A stretch of 31,382 bases of DNA from JACOWB01 sp964373665 (GTDB lineage: Archaea; Aenigmatarchaeota; Aenigmatarchaeia; CG10238-14; SCSR01), in contig CAYJVM010000008.1 in assembly GCA_964373665.1 (NCBI GenBank), positions 1 through 31,382 on the forward strand, given 5' to 3'. Position numbers and translations under genes: made by a program. This document shows, piece after piece, positions 1 through 6,087 of the stretch; position 1 is the first letter of the stretch; every line of letters starts with the position of its first letter. The notes below the pieces were generated by a model. The model made no database searches. It was not told the DNA's origin and saw only the letters and a list, made by a program, of their open reading frames with translations.

Positions 1-49
1 GTAATTAACTATATGGGTGTGCGTTACCATAACTTTTCTACAAGGCGAA
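1..49 (+). repeat. Left copy of terminal inverted repeat
   Basis: Bases 1-49 are the exact reverse complement of 31328-31376. Just inside both copies the match continues imperfectly into a TATA-like stretch (TCTTTTTATATATG on the left, ATCTTTTATATACG on the right). The small differences there argue against a simple fold-back sequencing artefact. It may be a dispersed repeat at which the assembly broke, or the end of an element. Confidence 0.9.
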
Positions 50-50
50 T

Positions 51-63
51 CTTTTTATATATG
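51..63 (+). promoter_or_regulatory. TATA box
   Basis: CTTTTTATATATG is a good archaeal TATA element reading toward the RelE-like gene. With a start point about 26 nt downstream, the transcript would carry a leader of roughly 60 nt that includes the hairpin at 93-116. Confidence 0.5.
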
Positions 64-92
64 TAGGTATAACAAGCGGTGGCTTTTGAGTC

Positions 93-116
93 AATAGCTC
101 CAATGTAGGAGTTATT
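93..116 (+). promoter_or_regulatory. Hairpin in the leader of the RelE-like gene
   Basis: AATAGCTCC and GGAGTTATT form a 9-bp stem with one G-U pair around the 6-nt loop AATGTA. It lies between the TATA box and the ATG. It could be an operator dyad or a leader structure. Neither role is shown by the sequence alone. Confidence 0.4.
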
Positions 117-145
117 CTTAAATTCGATAAATTCAATCTAAATTC

Positions 146-406
146 ATGAGTTACACGATTGAAACTACAGAAACCTTTGAAAGAGCATTCAAAAGGAAAC
201 ATAAAGATAAAACAGAATGGCTGAAGATAATCAAGGAAAAATTACAGGAATACCCAGAATATGGGAAGCCATTGAAAGGCAGGCTGCACGGTATTTGGCA
301 GATAAGGATAGATCCTTTTAGAGTCTGGTATGAAATAAATCATATAGATAAAAAAGTGAAATTGAGGGCTATAATCCACAAAGACGAAGCCGTAAGCTAT
401 TATTGA
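146..406 (+). CDS. RelE/ParE-superfamily toxin
   Basis: An 86-aa basic protein with the size and pattern of RelE/ParE toxins: an N-terminal helical part containing FERAFKRKHKD, a central KPLKGRLHGIWQIRIDPFRV strand region, then YEI and KLRAIIHKDE near the end. Family members are ribosome-dependent mRNA interferases or gyrase poisons; which one this is cannot be told here. It is not preceded by an antitoxin gene as in a normal operon. The best antitoxin candidate is on the opposite strand and overlaps its last 7 nt. The start is the first in-frame ATG after the leader hairpin. Confidence 0.8.
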   Translation: MSYTIETTETFERAFKRKHKDKTEWLKIIKEKLQEYPEYGKPLKGRLHGIWQIRIDPFRVWYEINHIDKKVKLRAIIHKDEAVSYY

Positions 407-573
407 GTCTCCATCTCTTCGATGAATTCATCTATATTCCTAACCTTTCCCGCCCGTATGTCCTGCTCACTTTCCTTCAATTGCTCTATTACGTATCTAT
501 TTTGCAATGTTTCTAAAGTAGCCTCAAGACTGTCCAAATCAGATTTGGGTATGCTTACTAATCTTTCTTGCAT
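400..573 (-). CDS. Small antitoxin-like protein convergent to the RelE-like toxin
   Basis: A 57-aa reading frame starting MQERLVSIPKSDLDSLEATL and containing LKESEQDIRAGKVRNIDEFI. It is mostly helical and acidic. The motif 'L-KES-x-x-DI-x-AGKV-x-x-x-DEF' is typical of the C-terminal toxin-wrapping segment of RelB-like archaeal antitoxins (family knowledge; not searched). The gene has a GTGAG ribosome site just before its ATG and a TTTAAATAG TATA-like box upstream. It converges on the toxin gene with a 7-nt overlap of the two 3' ends, an unusual arrangement for a toxin-antitoxin pair. Confidence 0.6.
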   Translation of the reverse strand: MQERLVSIPKSDLDSLEATLETLQNRYVIEQLKESEQDIRAGKVRNIDEFIEEMETQ

Positions 574-641
574 TTTTTCTCACTTGTTAAATTAAACTGT
601 GTATCTATTTAAACATTGGTTGAAACCAAATAAAAAAACTG

Positions 642-1124
642 TCATTTTTTGAATTCTTTTCTTGCGACTTCTTGCAAGATGCTGATCAAGTTCTGGAGTT
701 GGCTCTTCTTCACGGCGATGGCGCCGACTGACTTGAACTTGCTGCTGGCGCGGATCAAATGGTCGTGCTTTGTCTGGTTTATCCTCACGAACTCCTCTTC
801 GCCTTCGTACCTTGGCTGCTTGAAGACGTCCACCCATAGTTTGTCCATGTCCGTTAGGTCCACCCTGCCAACAAACTTGCTCGGCCCGACAGAGTAGTAT
901 ATCTTGGCCGGTCCCTTTTCGTCATAATTGACCTTCTTCTCGATAAGCATCCTCTCCAAGAGCTTGGTCACTGTGTGCCTGTTCAGCTCAAGCTTCTTTG
1001 CAATGTCATGTATCGTCATGCCCCTAATGCTATCGTTCAGAGTGTCAAATATCCTCCTGGCATTCTTTGTGTCGTACTCCACTTCCTTAGTTGTCTTGAA
1101 CTCCATTTTATCACTGTACTTCAT
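642..1124 (-). CDS. Winged-helix transcription regulator
   Basis: A 160-aa protein with an N-terminal winged helix-turn-helix (about residues 25-75): ARRIFDTLNDSIRGMTIHDI, then KKLELNRHTVTKLLERM as recognition region and a KIYYSVG wing. The C-terminal 80 residues are charged and may bind a ligand or dimerise; I do not recognise them. A TATA element at 1137-1144 (minus-strand TTTATATA) puts transcription near 1114, inside the annotated start. The second Met at 1106 (MEFKTTK) may therefore be the real start. Regulatory target unknown. Confidence 0.75.
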   Translation of the reverse strand: MKYSDKMEFKTTKEVEYDTKNARRIFDTLNDSIRGMTIHDIAKKLELNRHTVTKLLERMLIEKKVNYDEKGPAKIYYSVGPSKFVGRVDLTDMDKLWVDVFKQPRYEGEEEFVRINQTKHDHLIRASSKFKSVGAIAVKKSQLQNLISILQEVARKEFKK

Positions 1125-1237
1125 TGTATTTTAGGGTATATAAAGACGTAGGATTAGTGTATACAAATTATTATTTGTTTTCTCGTCAGAAGAAAGCGTA
1201 GATTGCTCCTTATTGGCTTGGGAAGGCTTAGATTCCA

Positions 1238-1266
1238 TTCTTTCTCAAACATGTGGGAAATGAACC
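1238..1266 (+). repeat. 29-nt direct repeat, copy R1
   Basis: This is identical to 3737-3765; the core starts TTCTTTCTC and ends GGGAAATGAACC. Similarity extends with mismatches on both sides (ATTCC before, TCCGA after). It lies 76 nt before a LAGLIDADG gene, and copy R2 lies 40 nt before a second one. Confidence 0.9.
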
Positions 1267-1341
1267 TCCGATAGCTTTATATAGTAGTAAAGTCTAACTA
1301 ATAGATAGAAATTAAATAACCTAAAATAATGGTGTTAATGT

Positions 1342-1806
1342 ATGATACATAAAGAAACTTTAACGTTTTCCGATGCTGAAAAAGGATGGTTAGCCGGAAT
1401 AATTGACGGGGAAGGTTGTTTAAGACTAGTTAAACAGAACTATGTTTTCAAGAGTTCCTTTTTAAGAAAGAGACGATTTAGTTGGAGACCGCTTTTAGTC
1501 ATAACAAACACGAATCCTGATTTGATTCAACATGCATATGGTATTCTCAAAGGTGGATGTGTATATTCAAGGTTTCCAAAATCTAAAAGTGGTAAACCTT
1601 ATCGCAAGTGCTATGAGCTAGTTATTGGGATAAACAAGTTAAGGCAGGTCCTGCCGCAAATCATACCCTTTTTGACCGCCAAAAAGAGAGAGGCTTCAGT
1701 TTTACTAAAAGCTATTGGGTTAATCACCGAGTATAAAGAGCATCACATTCTTCATGACACATCTCTCGAAAAGATCTCTTTTTTGTTAACGCGTCTAAAA
1801 AATTGA
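1342..1806 (+). CDS. LAGLIDADG homing endonuclease, single motif
   Basis: A 154-aa protein. The motif WLAGIIDGEG (residues about 14-23) supplies the helix and the acidic metal-binding residue of the LAGLIDADG active site. It is followed by the beta-rich DNA-binding part (WRPLLVITNTNPDLI, YELVIGINKL) and a C-terminal helical segment. With one motif it should act as a homodimer. It is freestanding, not inside a recognisable intron or intein. The TATA-like CTTTATATAG after repeat R1 and the A+T-rich composition suggest a recently mobile gene. No target can be read from the sequence. Confidence 0.85.
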   Translation: MIHKETLTFSDAEKGWLAGIIDGEGCLRLVKQNYVFKSSFLRKRRFSWRPLLVITNTNPDLIQHAYGILKGGCVYSRFPKSKSGKPYRKCYELVIGINKLRQVLPQIIPFLTAKKREASVLLKAIGLITEYKEHHILHDTSLEKISFLLTRLKN

Positions 1807-1816
1807 GGTGTAAAAA

Positions 1817-2545
1817 ATGTCTATAGTGACGGTATTCAAATTCGATGGTTTGTCCAGCCCGTGGCAAGCTGCGAAATCACTTGACGGGCAAAAGATGAGC
1901 GACAGTTGGTTGACTGCCTTCGTAAGCAAGTACAACCGAAATGAAGTGGTTGTGAATTACTGGGTGTATGAAGACTTGGAGTCTAGTATAAAACGAGTCT
2001 TCAACGAGGACGATAGCATGGAGATTGTCTCTTACCTTAAGCAGAATGGAAGGGACAGAGTGCTGAAGAAGGTATATTGCTTCGTAAATCTCATGATGAA
2101 AACTCTGGAGATTTACACCGGCTCGGAAGAGAAGATTAATGACATCGTGAACGTATTGGAGGAATTGCTCAAGACAAAGTTTACAAGGGTAATTCTATCC
2201 TCAAAGGATCTTCAAAACATATACGCGAACCATTCGACGGAGCTCAAGCAGGTCATGTTCAAAAACCTGGAGGGTCTGTTCTACGAGATTCTGCGAGGGA
2301 AATACCTGGAGAACAATGAGAAATTCAGGCGCTATATGGAACAATTCCCTGAGAGCCTGCGGGTGATTAGCTTCAGGCCGAGGATAAAGTTCTGGGACGG
2401 AAACAATCGGTACCAAGTCACTCTGAATGGGGACAAGGGGACTATCAAGTTCTCGACGTACAGCGAAAAGTTTGACTTTAGACCCAGAATAGAGATAAGG
2501 CAACTTACTTTTTTGGTTGCCGCCACTCTTGGGCTTTTTAGATGA
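1817..2545 (+). CDS. Conserved-looking protein of unknown function
   Basis: A 242-aa soluble protein with no signal peptide or membrane segment and no motif I recognise. It begins MSIVTVFKFDGLSSPWQAAK, has a helical middle (LKKVYCFVNLMMKTLEIYTG) and a C-terminal beta-rich part (RPRIKFWDGNNRYQVTLNGD). A GAGGTG ribosome site 5-6 nt before the ATG fixes the start. Its stop overlaps the start of the following PIN gene (ATGA), so the two are probably co-translated. Base composition is richer in G+C than the homing endonuclease gene upstream. The C-terminal beta part could resemble a nucleic-acid-binding module, but that is a guess. Confidence 0.7.
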   Translation: MSIVTVFKFDGLSSPWQAAKSLDGQKMSDSWLTAFVSKYNRNEVVVNYWVYEDLESSIKRVFNEDDSMEIVSYLKQNGRDRVLKKVYCFVNLMMKTLEIYTGSEEKINDIVNVLEELLKTKFTRVILSSKDLQNIYANHSTELKQVMFKNLEGLFYEILRGKYLENNEKFRRYMEQFPESLRVISFRPRIKFWDGNNRYQVTLNGDKGTIKFSTYSEKFDFRPRIEIRQLTFLVAATLGLFR

Positions 2546-3030
2546 TGCTGATGGAAAAGAAAACTGAAGAAAGATTAAGGAGAAAACTCCTAGCATTGCC
2601 ATTGCATCACATAGATACGAATATATTACTAGAACCGGGAAATACAGAGAATGGTAAGTTCTGCCAGAAATATCTACAAAAAGTCGGTTATAACTTTAGA
2701 AGTAAAGTATCTCTGCCTGTTTTGGGCGAATTAATTCTAAAAATAATTAATTTGAACTCAGCTACCGAGCGTTATGTGGCCTTGGATGCTATAAGTGGTT
2801 GGATTTTCAATCAGAAAATAGATTTTTATGTGCCACGAAATATCGGTGAAGGAACATCCAAAGTTAAAATTTTGGACAGCAGAGTTAAAGAAACAGATGC
2901 ACAGATTTACGCATGTTCGGTCGAAGATAATGCGATAACACTGGTGACATTAGACGAAGATTTGGTAAGCAATAAAAAACTAGAAAACGAATTTGGTGTC
3001 AGAATACTTCACCCGAAAGAACTAGTCTAA
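2542..3030 (+). CDS. PIN-domain ribonuclease
   Basis: A 162-aa protein with PIN features in order: a first acidic residue in HHIDTNILLEPG (about residue 23), a conserved acidic residue in LPVLGELILK, the third in KETDAQIYACSV, and the last in ITLVTLDEDLV. PIN domains are metal-dependent RNases, often VapC-type toxins. Here the upstream partner is a 242-aa unknown protein overlapping by 4 nt rather than a small antitoxin. A 38-aa gene converges on its 3' end. It could be a toxin or an RNA-processing enzyme. Confidence 0.75.
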   Translation: MMLMEKKTEERLRRKLLALPLHHIDTNILLEPGNTENGKFCQKYLQKVGYNFRSKVSLPVLGELILKIINLNSATERYVALDAISGWIFNQKIDFYVPRNIGEGTSKVKILDSRVKETDAQIYACSVEDNAITLVTLDEDLVSNKKLENEFGVRILHPKELV

Positions 3031-3138
3031 CCCATATTTTTTCCCAATCACTTTCATTTTTTCAAATATTTTCAGTTCCTCTGCTCTTTTCAAAGCCTTC
3101 TTTAATCTTTTATCTAAAACTTTTTCTCTTTCACTCAT
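3022..3138 (-). CDS. 38-aa basic helical protein convergent to the PIN gene
   Basis: The frame starts MSEREKVLDKRLKKALKRAE and ends KKYGLD; it would form one or two charged amphipathic helices. A strong archaeal ribosome site (GGTGA, 5 nt before the ATG) supports translation. Its 3' end overlaps the PIN gene by 9 nt, repeating the tail-to-tail arrangement of the RelE-like pair at the window start. It may be an antitoxin or RNA-binding mini-protein. No family was recognised. Confidence 0.5.
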   Translation of the reverse strand: MSEREKVLDKRLKKALKRAEELKIFEKMKVIGKKYGLD

Positions 3139-3181
3139 ATGGTTCACCAATCCTAGTAATAGTTTGCATCTTATAAATAAG

Positions 3182-3265
3182 TGGGTCCGTCCAGAATCGA
3201 ACTGGAGTTTGCGCCTCTCTTATAAAATTGTAAGGGCACTGTCCTAACCACTAGACTACGAACCC
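3182..3265 (-). tRNA. tRNA-Val(UAC) with a 12-nt intron
   Basis: Acceptor GGGTTCG pairs with CGGACCC, discriminator A, no encoded CCA. D arm GTCT/GGAC, anticodon stem GTGCC/GGCGC, T arm TCCAG-TTCGATT-CTGGA. The anticodon loop CTTACA...A gives UAC after removal of a 12-nt intron at 37/38 (ATTTTATAAGAG). The BHB is canonical: CUUA (32-35) pairs with UAAG of the intron, with bulges CA^A and AG^A, and the inner helix is replaced by a 5-nt loop. A TATA element about 26-28 nt before base 1 suggests an almost leaderless transcript. Confidence 0.93.
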
Positions 3266-3316
3266 GTATGATAAATAATACCTCAGATATATAAAAACTT
3301 TTATCTTATTATCATT

Positions 3317-3673
3317 ATGAAAAATCTCGCACCAGATATATTTAGACAAAGATTGTTGCTGGAAGGTTTTTACACAATTAATGTAGATGAAAAGATTATT
3401 TTTGATTATTTCAAGAAGATTACAGAAAGTCTCAAATTAAAAATGTACGACAAACCCATCATTTTCTCCACAGGAGGTATTGGCAAAGAACAAAATCAGG
3501 GTTATGATGCATTTGTTCCGCTTATTGATTCTGGAGTTTCTGTTTACATCTGGTCTAACGCTAAATTTTTGTCTCTTATAATTTACACATGTAAGGGGTT
3601 TGATGAAAATGCAGCAATAGAAGTTACGAAGAAATTCTTCAAAATCAAAGAAATTATGCATTATTCATTTTAA
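3317..3673 (+). CDS. S-adenosylmethionine decarboxylase-like protein
   Basis: A 118-aa protein whose core (QGYDAFVPLIDSGVSVYIW, then FLSLIIYTCKGFDENAAIEV) follows the strand order of the small prokaryotic AdoMet decarboxylase (SpeD) fold. In true SpeD the self-processing pyruvoyl site is an E-S-H motif; here the equivalent position reads D-S-G, so the His is missing although the Ser remains. Enzymatic SpeD needs autocleavage to make its cofactor, so activity is uncertain. The polyamine role is therefore tentative and this may be a repurposed homologue. It stands alone between tRNA-Val and repeat R2. Confidence 0.55.
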   Translation: MKNLAPDIFRQRLLLEGFYTINVDEKIIFDYFKKITESLKLKMYDKPIIFSTGGIGKEQNQGYDAFVPLIDSGVSVYIWSNAKFLSLIIYTCKGFDENAAIEVTKKFFKIKEIMHYSF

Positions 3674-3736
3674 GCTTTTTCTAGTTGAAATCAATTCTGA
3701 TTTGTTTCTATCCGCTTAACAGAGCCTCATATTCCC

Positions 3737-3765
3737 TTCTTTCTCAAACATGTGGGAAATGAACC
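3737..3765 (+). repeat. 29-nt direct repeat, copy R2
   Basis: This is the perfect copy of 1238-1266, followed by CCTCCGAAAG compared with TCCGATAG in R1. It lies immediately upstream of the second LAGLIDADG gene. R1 and R2 bracket about 2.5 kb containing the first endonuclease gene, the unknown gene, the PIN pair, tRNA-Val and the SpeD-like gene. Confidence 0.9.
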
Positions 3766-3804
3766 CCTCCGAAAGTGGGATATACTGTAATGTAAATTTA
3801 TTAT

Positions 3805-4497
3805 ATGTGGTTTCCACATAAACACAATAGAAAGTTAGCAGAATTTATTGGTATCCTATTAGGAGATGGTTCAATTTCGAATACATATCAATATCGTGTT
3901 CAGATAACTTTGAATAAAAATGAGTTGGCATATAGAAAGCATGTCACAAATATAATAAGAGAACTTTTTGGTATAGAGCCTAGAATTGCTTTTAGAAGGG
4001 GTGAAAATGCAGTAGATATTCAGTTCTTTAAGAGAAAGATAATAAATTTCTTAATTAACGATTTAGGGTTAAAGACAGCTCCAAAATGGAATAGGGCAGT
4101 GATACCAAATGAGTATCTGAATACAACCTTAGAAAGAGATATTTTACGTGGTTATTTTGACACTGATGGTAGTTTAGTATTAGCAAACAATAATGGAACA
4201 TTGTATCCGAGATTAGAAATGAAAATATCACCATCTCCAATGCAGAAGTCTTTTATAGAAATTCTGGAAAGAACTGGAATAAAATTTGGGGTCTATAATA
4301 TAGGAAGGGGTAAAGTTAGAATCCAGATTAATGGAATTAAACAAATCAATAAATGGATGGAACAAATAGGAATCAATAATAAAAATCAATCTAAGAGATT
4401 AGGAATGATAGCGGGAGCTGGATTTGAACCAACGACATCTCGTCTAACCGGCTATCGCCAATCAGATCTCGAGGTTATGAGCCATTCGCCCTTTTAA
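3805..4497 (+). CDS. LAGLIDADG homing endonuclease, two motifs, running into a tRNA gene
   Basis: A 230-aa frame with two catalytic motifs: FIGILLGDGSI (about residues 14-24) and LRGYFDTDGSL (about 112-122), so a monomeric two-domain endonuclease. The DNA-binding strands follow each motif (YRVQITLNKNE; RLEMKISPSP). The final 30 residues (from AGAGFEPTTSRL) are simply the antisense of the initiator tRNA-Met gene, and the stop codon falls within that tRNA's second intron. The ancestral protein probably ended near 4408. Starting ATG 3805 is supported by the position of the first motif. The gene is A+T-rich like the other homing genes here. Confidence 0.85.
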   Translation: MWFPHKHNRKLAEFIGILLGDGSISNTYQYRVQITLNKNELAYRKHVTNIIRELFGIEPRIAFRRGENAVDIQFFKRKIINFLINDLGLKTAPKWNRAVIPNEYLNTTLERDILRGYFDTDGSLVLANNNGTLYPRLEMKISPSPMQKSFIEILERTGIKFGVYNIGRGKVRIQINGIKQINKWMEQIGINNKNQSKRLGMIAGAGFEPTTSRLTGYRQSDLEVMSHSPF

Positions 4498-4544
4498 GGT
4501 TCGCGAGCACTCCAGGCTGCTCTATCCTTATAGGTTACCTCGCT
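4409..4544 (-). tRNA. Initiator tRNA-Met(CAU) with three introns
   Basis: The spliced product is a 75-nt tRNA: acceptor AGCGGGA/TCCCGCT (A1-U72, as in archaeal initiators), D arm GAGC/GCTC, anticodon stem CGAGG/CCTCG, loop CTCATAA, V loop AGGTC, T arm GTTGG/CCAGC. Three introns are proposed. 4528-4540 (13 nt) lies between bases 4 and 5: ATAG/CTAT helix, bulges CG^A and AA^G. 4484-4500 (17 nt) lies between 29 and 30: UCGC/GCGA helix, bulges GA^A and AU^G. 4437-4467 (31 nt) lies between 45 and 46: CUCG/CGAG helix, bulges AG^A and AU^G, with a 10-bp inner helix. All three have canonical BHB geometry. A second AGCGGGA lies 10-16 nt upstream in the leader. Confidence 0.88.
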
Positions 4545-4553
4545 ATGATAGCT

Positions 4554-4560
4554 TCCCGCT
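4554..4560 (-). repeat. Second copy of the tRNA-Met 5' acceptor strand in the leader
   Basis: AGCGGGA here equals bases 1-7 of the spliced tRNA. It lies about 29 nt downstream of a TTTAAGG TATA-like element, so it is near the predicted transcription start. The intervening CTATC pairs with GATAG of the tRNA to form the outer helix of the acceptor-stem intron. tRNA-Phe shows the same arrangement. Confidence 0.6.
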
Positions 4561-4604
4561 GAGTTTAGTATTACCTATCTATCCTTAAATTATTTAAATC
4601 TCGT

Positions 4605-5027
4605 ATGTATTCTATGAAAATTCGGCACGATGTCCAAGCATTGATTTTTGATGAAGTCGATAATGAAAAGAAAGTCTTTTTGATAAGGTTCTACGACGCG
4701 ACGAAGAACAGGCACACATGGAGACTGGTTAAAGGTGGTGTGGAAGGCAAGGAAACAGACGGAGAAGCACTAAAGCGCGAGATAATGGAAGAAGTCACAC
4801 TGAAAGACGTCAAAGTTCTGCAAAAATTGCACAGTTACGAGTTCTTTTTCAAGAACACCACGCACCAAGTGTCGAGCTATTTGGTGAAGGGAAACATAAA
4901 CGAAAAGCCAAAGCTCAATTGGGATGGCGACAGGGAAATCGTTGAAAGCAAATGGGTTTCACCCGAGGAAGCTATGAAGTTGTTGTTCTGGGACAACGAA
5001 AGGCAAGTGGTCAAACTTTTAAAATGA
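4605..5027 (+). CDS. NUDIX hydrolase
   Basis: A 140-aa protein with the NUDIX box at about residues 44-66: GGVEGKE, then seven residues, then REIMEEVTL. It matches G-x5-E-x7-R-E-x2-E-E with the final Gly replaced by Thr. The EE and RE residues bind the metals that activate hydrolysis of a nucleoside diphosphate linked to another group; the substrate is not predictable. It starts at ATG 4605 with a TTATTTAAAT TATA-like stretch about 20-25 nt before, so it may be leaderless; ATG 4614 is the alternative. Its 3' end overlaps orc1 tail to tail by 17 nt. Confidence 0.85.
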   Translation: MYSMKIRHDVQALIFDEVDNEKKVFLIRFYDATKNRHTWRLVKGGVEGKETDGEALKREIMEEVTLKDVKVLQKLHSYEFFFKNTTHQVSSYLVKGNINEKPKLNWDGDREIVESKWVSPEEAMKLLFWDNERQVVKLLK

Positions 5028-6060
5028 GCCTGCTCCTACCAAGTTTCCTTTTCCCTATCTTTATCAGCTTCACCTCTTCCAGATGGTTCACGTATTCCCG
5101 GAACATCCTTTTCGTCAGCGGTCTGTCAGAGCTTTTCTTGTATTCGGCATAGAGGTCGTTGAATGTCAGCTTGCCTCTGTCATTGACTATTTTTGATATC
5201 GTTTTTTCCATGTCAGAGACCTTCTCCCCGACTATCTGGGGCTTGGCGTCTTTCACATCCCTCAGAACCTTTTTCGCATCTTCCACTCTTACTCTGGTTC
5301 CATTGTTAGACTCTGCATGCCGCCCCGCTTTCCTCAGGCACTCAAGCCCCACCCTCACATCCCCTCCCTTGCTTATCGCGCGGGCTGATGCAAGAGCCAC
5401 AACTCCATCTTCAACCGCCAGGAAACCATAAGATGCCCTTTCCTTGAGTATATCCATCATCTCCTTAATCGTGTAAGGCTTGAATTCTATTTCATCCACC
5501 GAAAGACTGCTGCTTATCCTGGCTTCTATGCCAGAAAACACATGCGGATCGTTAGATATGAATATTAGCCCTATGGGATTCTTCACGTACTGGTTTAGCC
5601 TTAGGAGATCATACAAAGTTCTCTGATCTTTATGGATCAACTGATCTACCTCATCAAGGCATATCAACAAACTTTTCTTCGACTTTTCCAGAGCTTCTAT
5701 GAGTCTTGATATTATCTCGTCCTTGGCCCATCCGCGCCTCTGAACGAACATCCCAAACTCTGAGACTATCTTGGCAAGGACTGCAGTCGATGTATTATAG
5801 TCCCAGCAGTTGATGTATATTGTTTTCACGCCTGAGAACTCTTCGAATTCACGGAAGACGTACCTTGCGGAAGCTGTCTTGCCTATGCCTGGAGGCCCGA
5901 AAATGAAAATGTTTTGCGGCTTCCTTCCGTTGCTTAATGGCATAAGGCTGTCAGCCAGATACTTTATTTGCTGCTCTCTGTGAGGAAGGATGTCTGGAAG
6001 ATATTCAGGCGACAGCATGTCTTCGTTCCTGAAAATTCTGGGTTCGTCAGAAAATGTCAT
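5011..6060 (-). CDS. orc1: Orc1/Cdc6 replication initiator
   Basis: A 349-aa AAA+ protein. Walker A is GPPGIGKT (residues 55-62) and Walker B is LLICLDEVDQL (131-141). A sensor-1-like ISNDPHV and an initiator-specific arginine-rich region containing RISSSLSVDEIEF follow. The C-terminal third (DRGKLTFNDLYAEYKKSSDR onward) is the winged-helix DNA-binding domain. It binds origins and loads MCM. It is the last gene of a leftward string after alaX (27-nt gap). I found no convincing origin recognition box repeats beside it. Confidence 0.95.
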   Translation of the reverse strand: MTFSDEPRIFRNEDMLSPEYLPDILPHREQQIKYLADSLMPLSNGRKPQNIFIFGPPGIGKTASARYVFREFEEFSGVKTIYINCWDYNTSTAVLAKIVSEFGMFVQRRGWAKDEIISRLIEALEKSKKSLLICLDEVDQLIHKDQRTLYDLLRLNQYVKNPIGLIFISNDPHVFSGIEARISSSLSVDEIEFKPYTIKEMMDILKERASYGFLAVEDGVVALASARAISKGGDVRVGLECLRKAGRHAESNNGTRVRVEDAKKVLRDVKDAKPQIVGEKVSDMEKTISKIVNDRGKLTFNDLYAEYKKSSDRPLTKRMFREYVNHLEEVKLIKIGKRKLGRSRLILKV

Positions 6061-6087
6061 AATGTATTATTGGAAAAACTAAAATAA

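Noticed and set aside
4400..4497. GAGFEPTTSRL as a conserved protein domain
   Set aside because: This peptide is the well-known false translation of a tRNA T arm and acceptor on the opposite strand; the tRNA-Met gene is here.
4528..4560. A single 29-nt intron between acceptor base 7 and base 8 of tRNA-Met, using the upstream AGCGGGA as the true 5' strand
   Set aside because: None of the cut positions giving the correct tRNA forms a BHB. The 13-nt intron after AGCG (4541-4544) gives a canonical BHB and the same mature sequence, leaving the upstream copy as leader.
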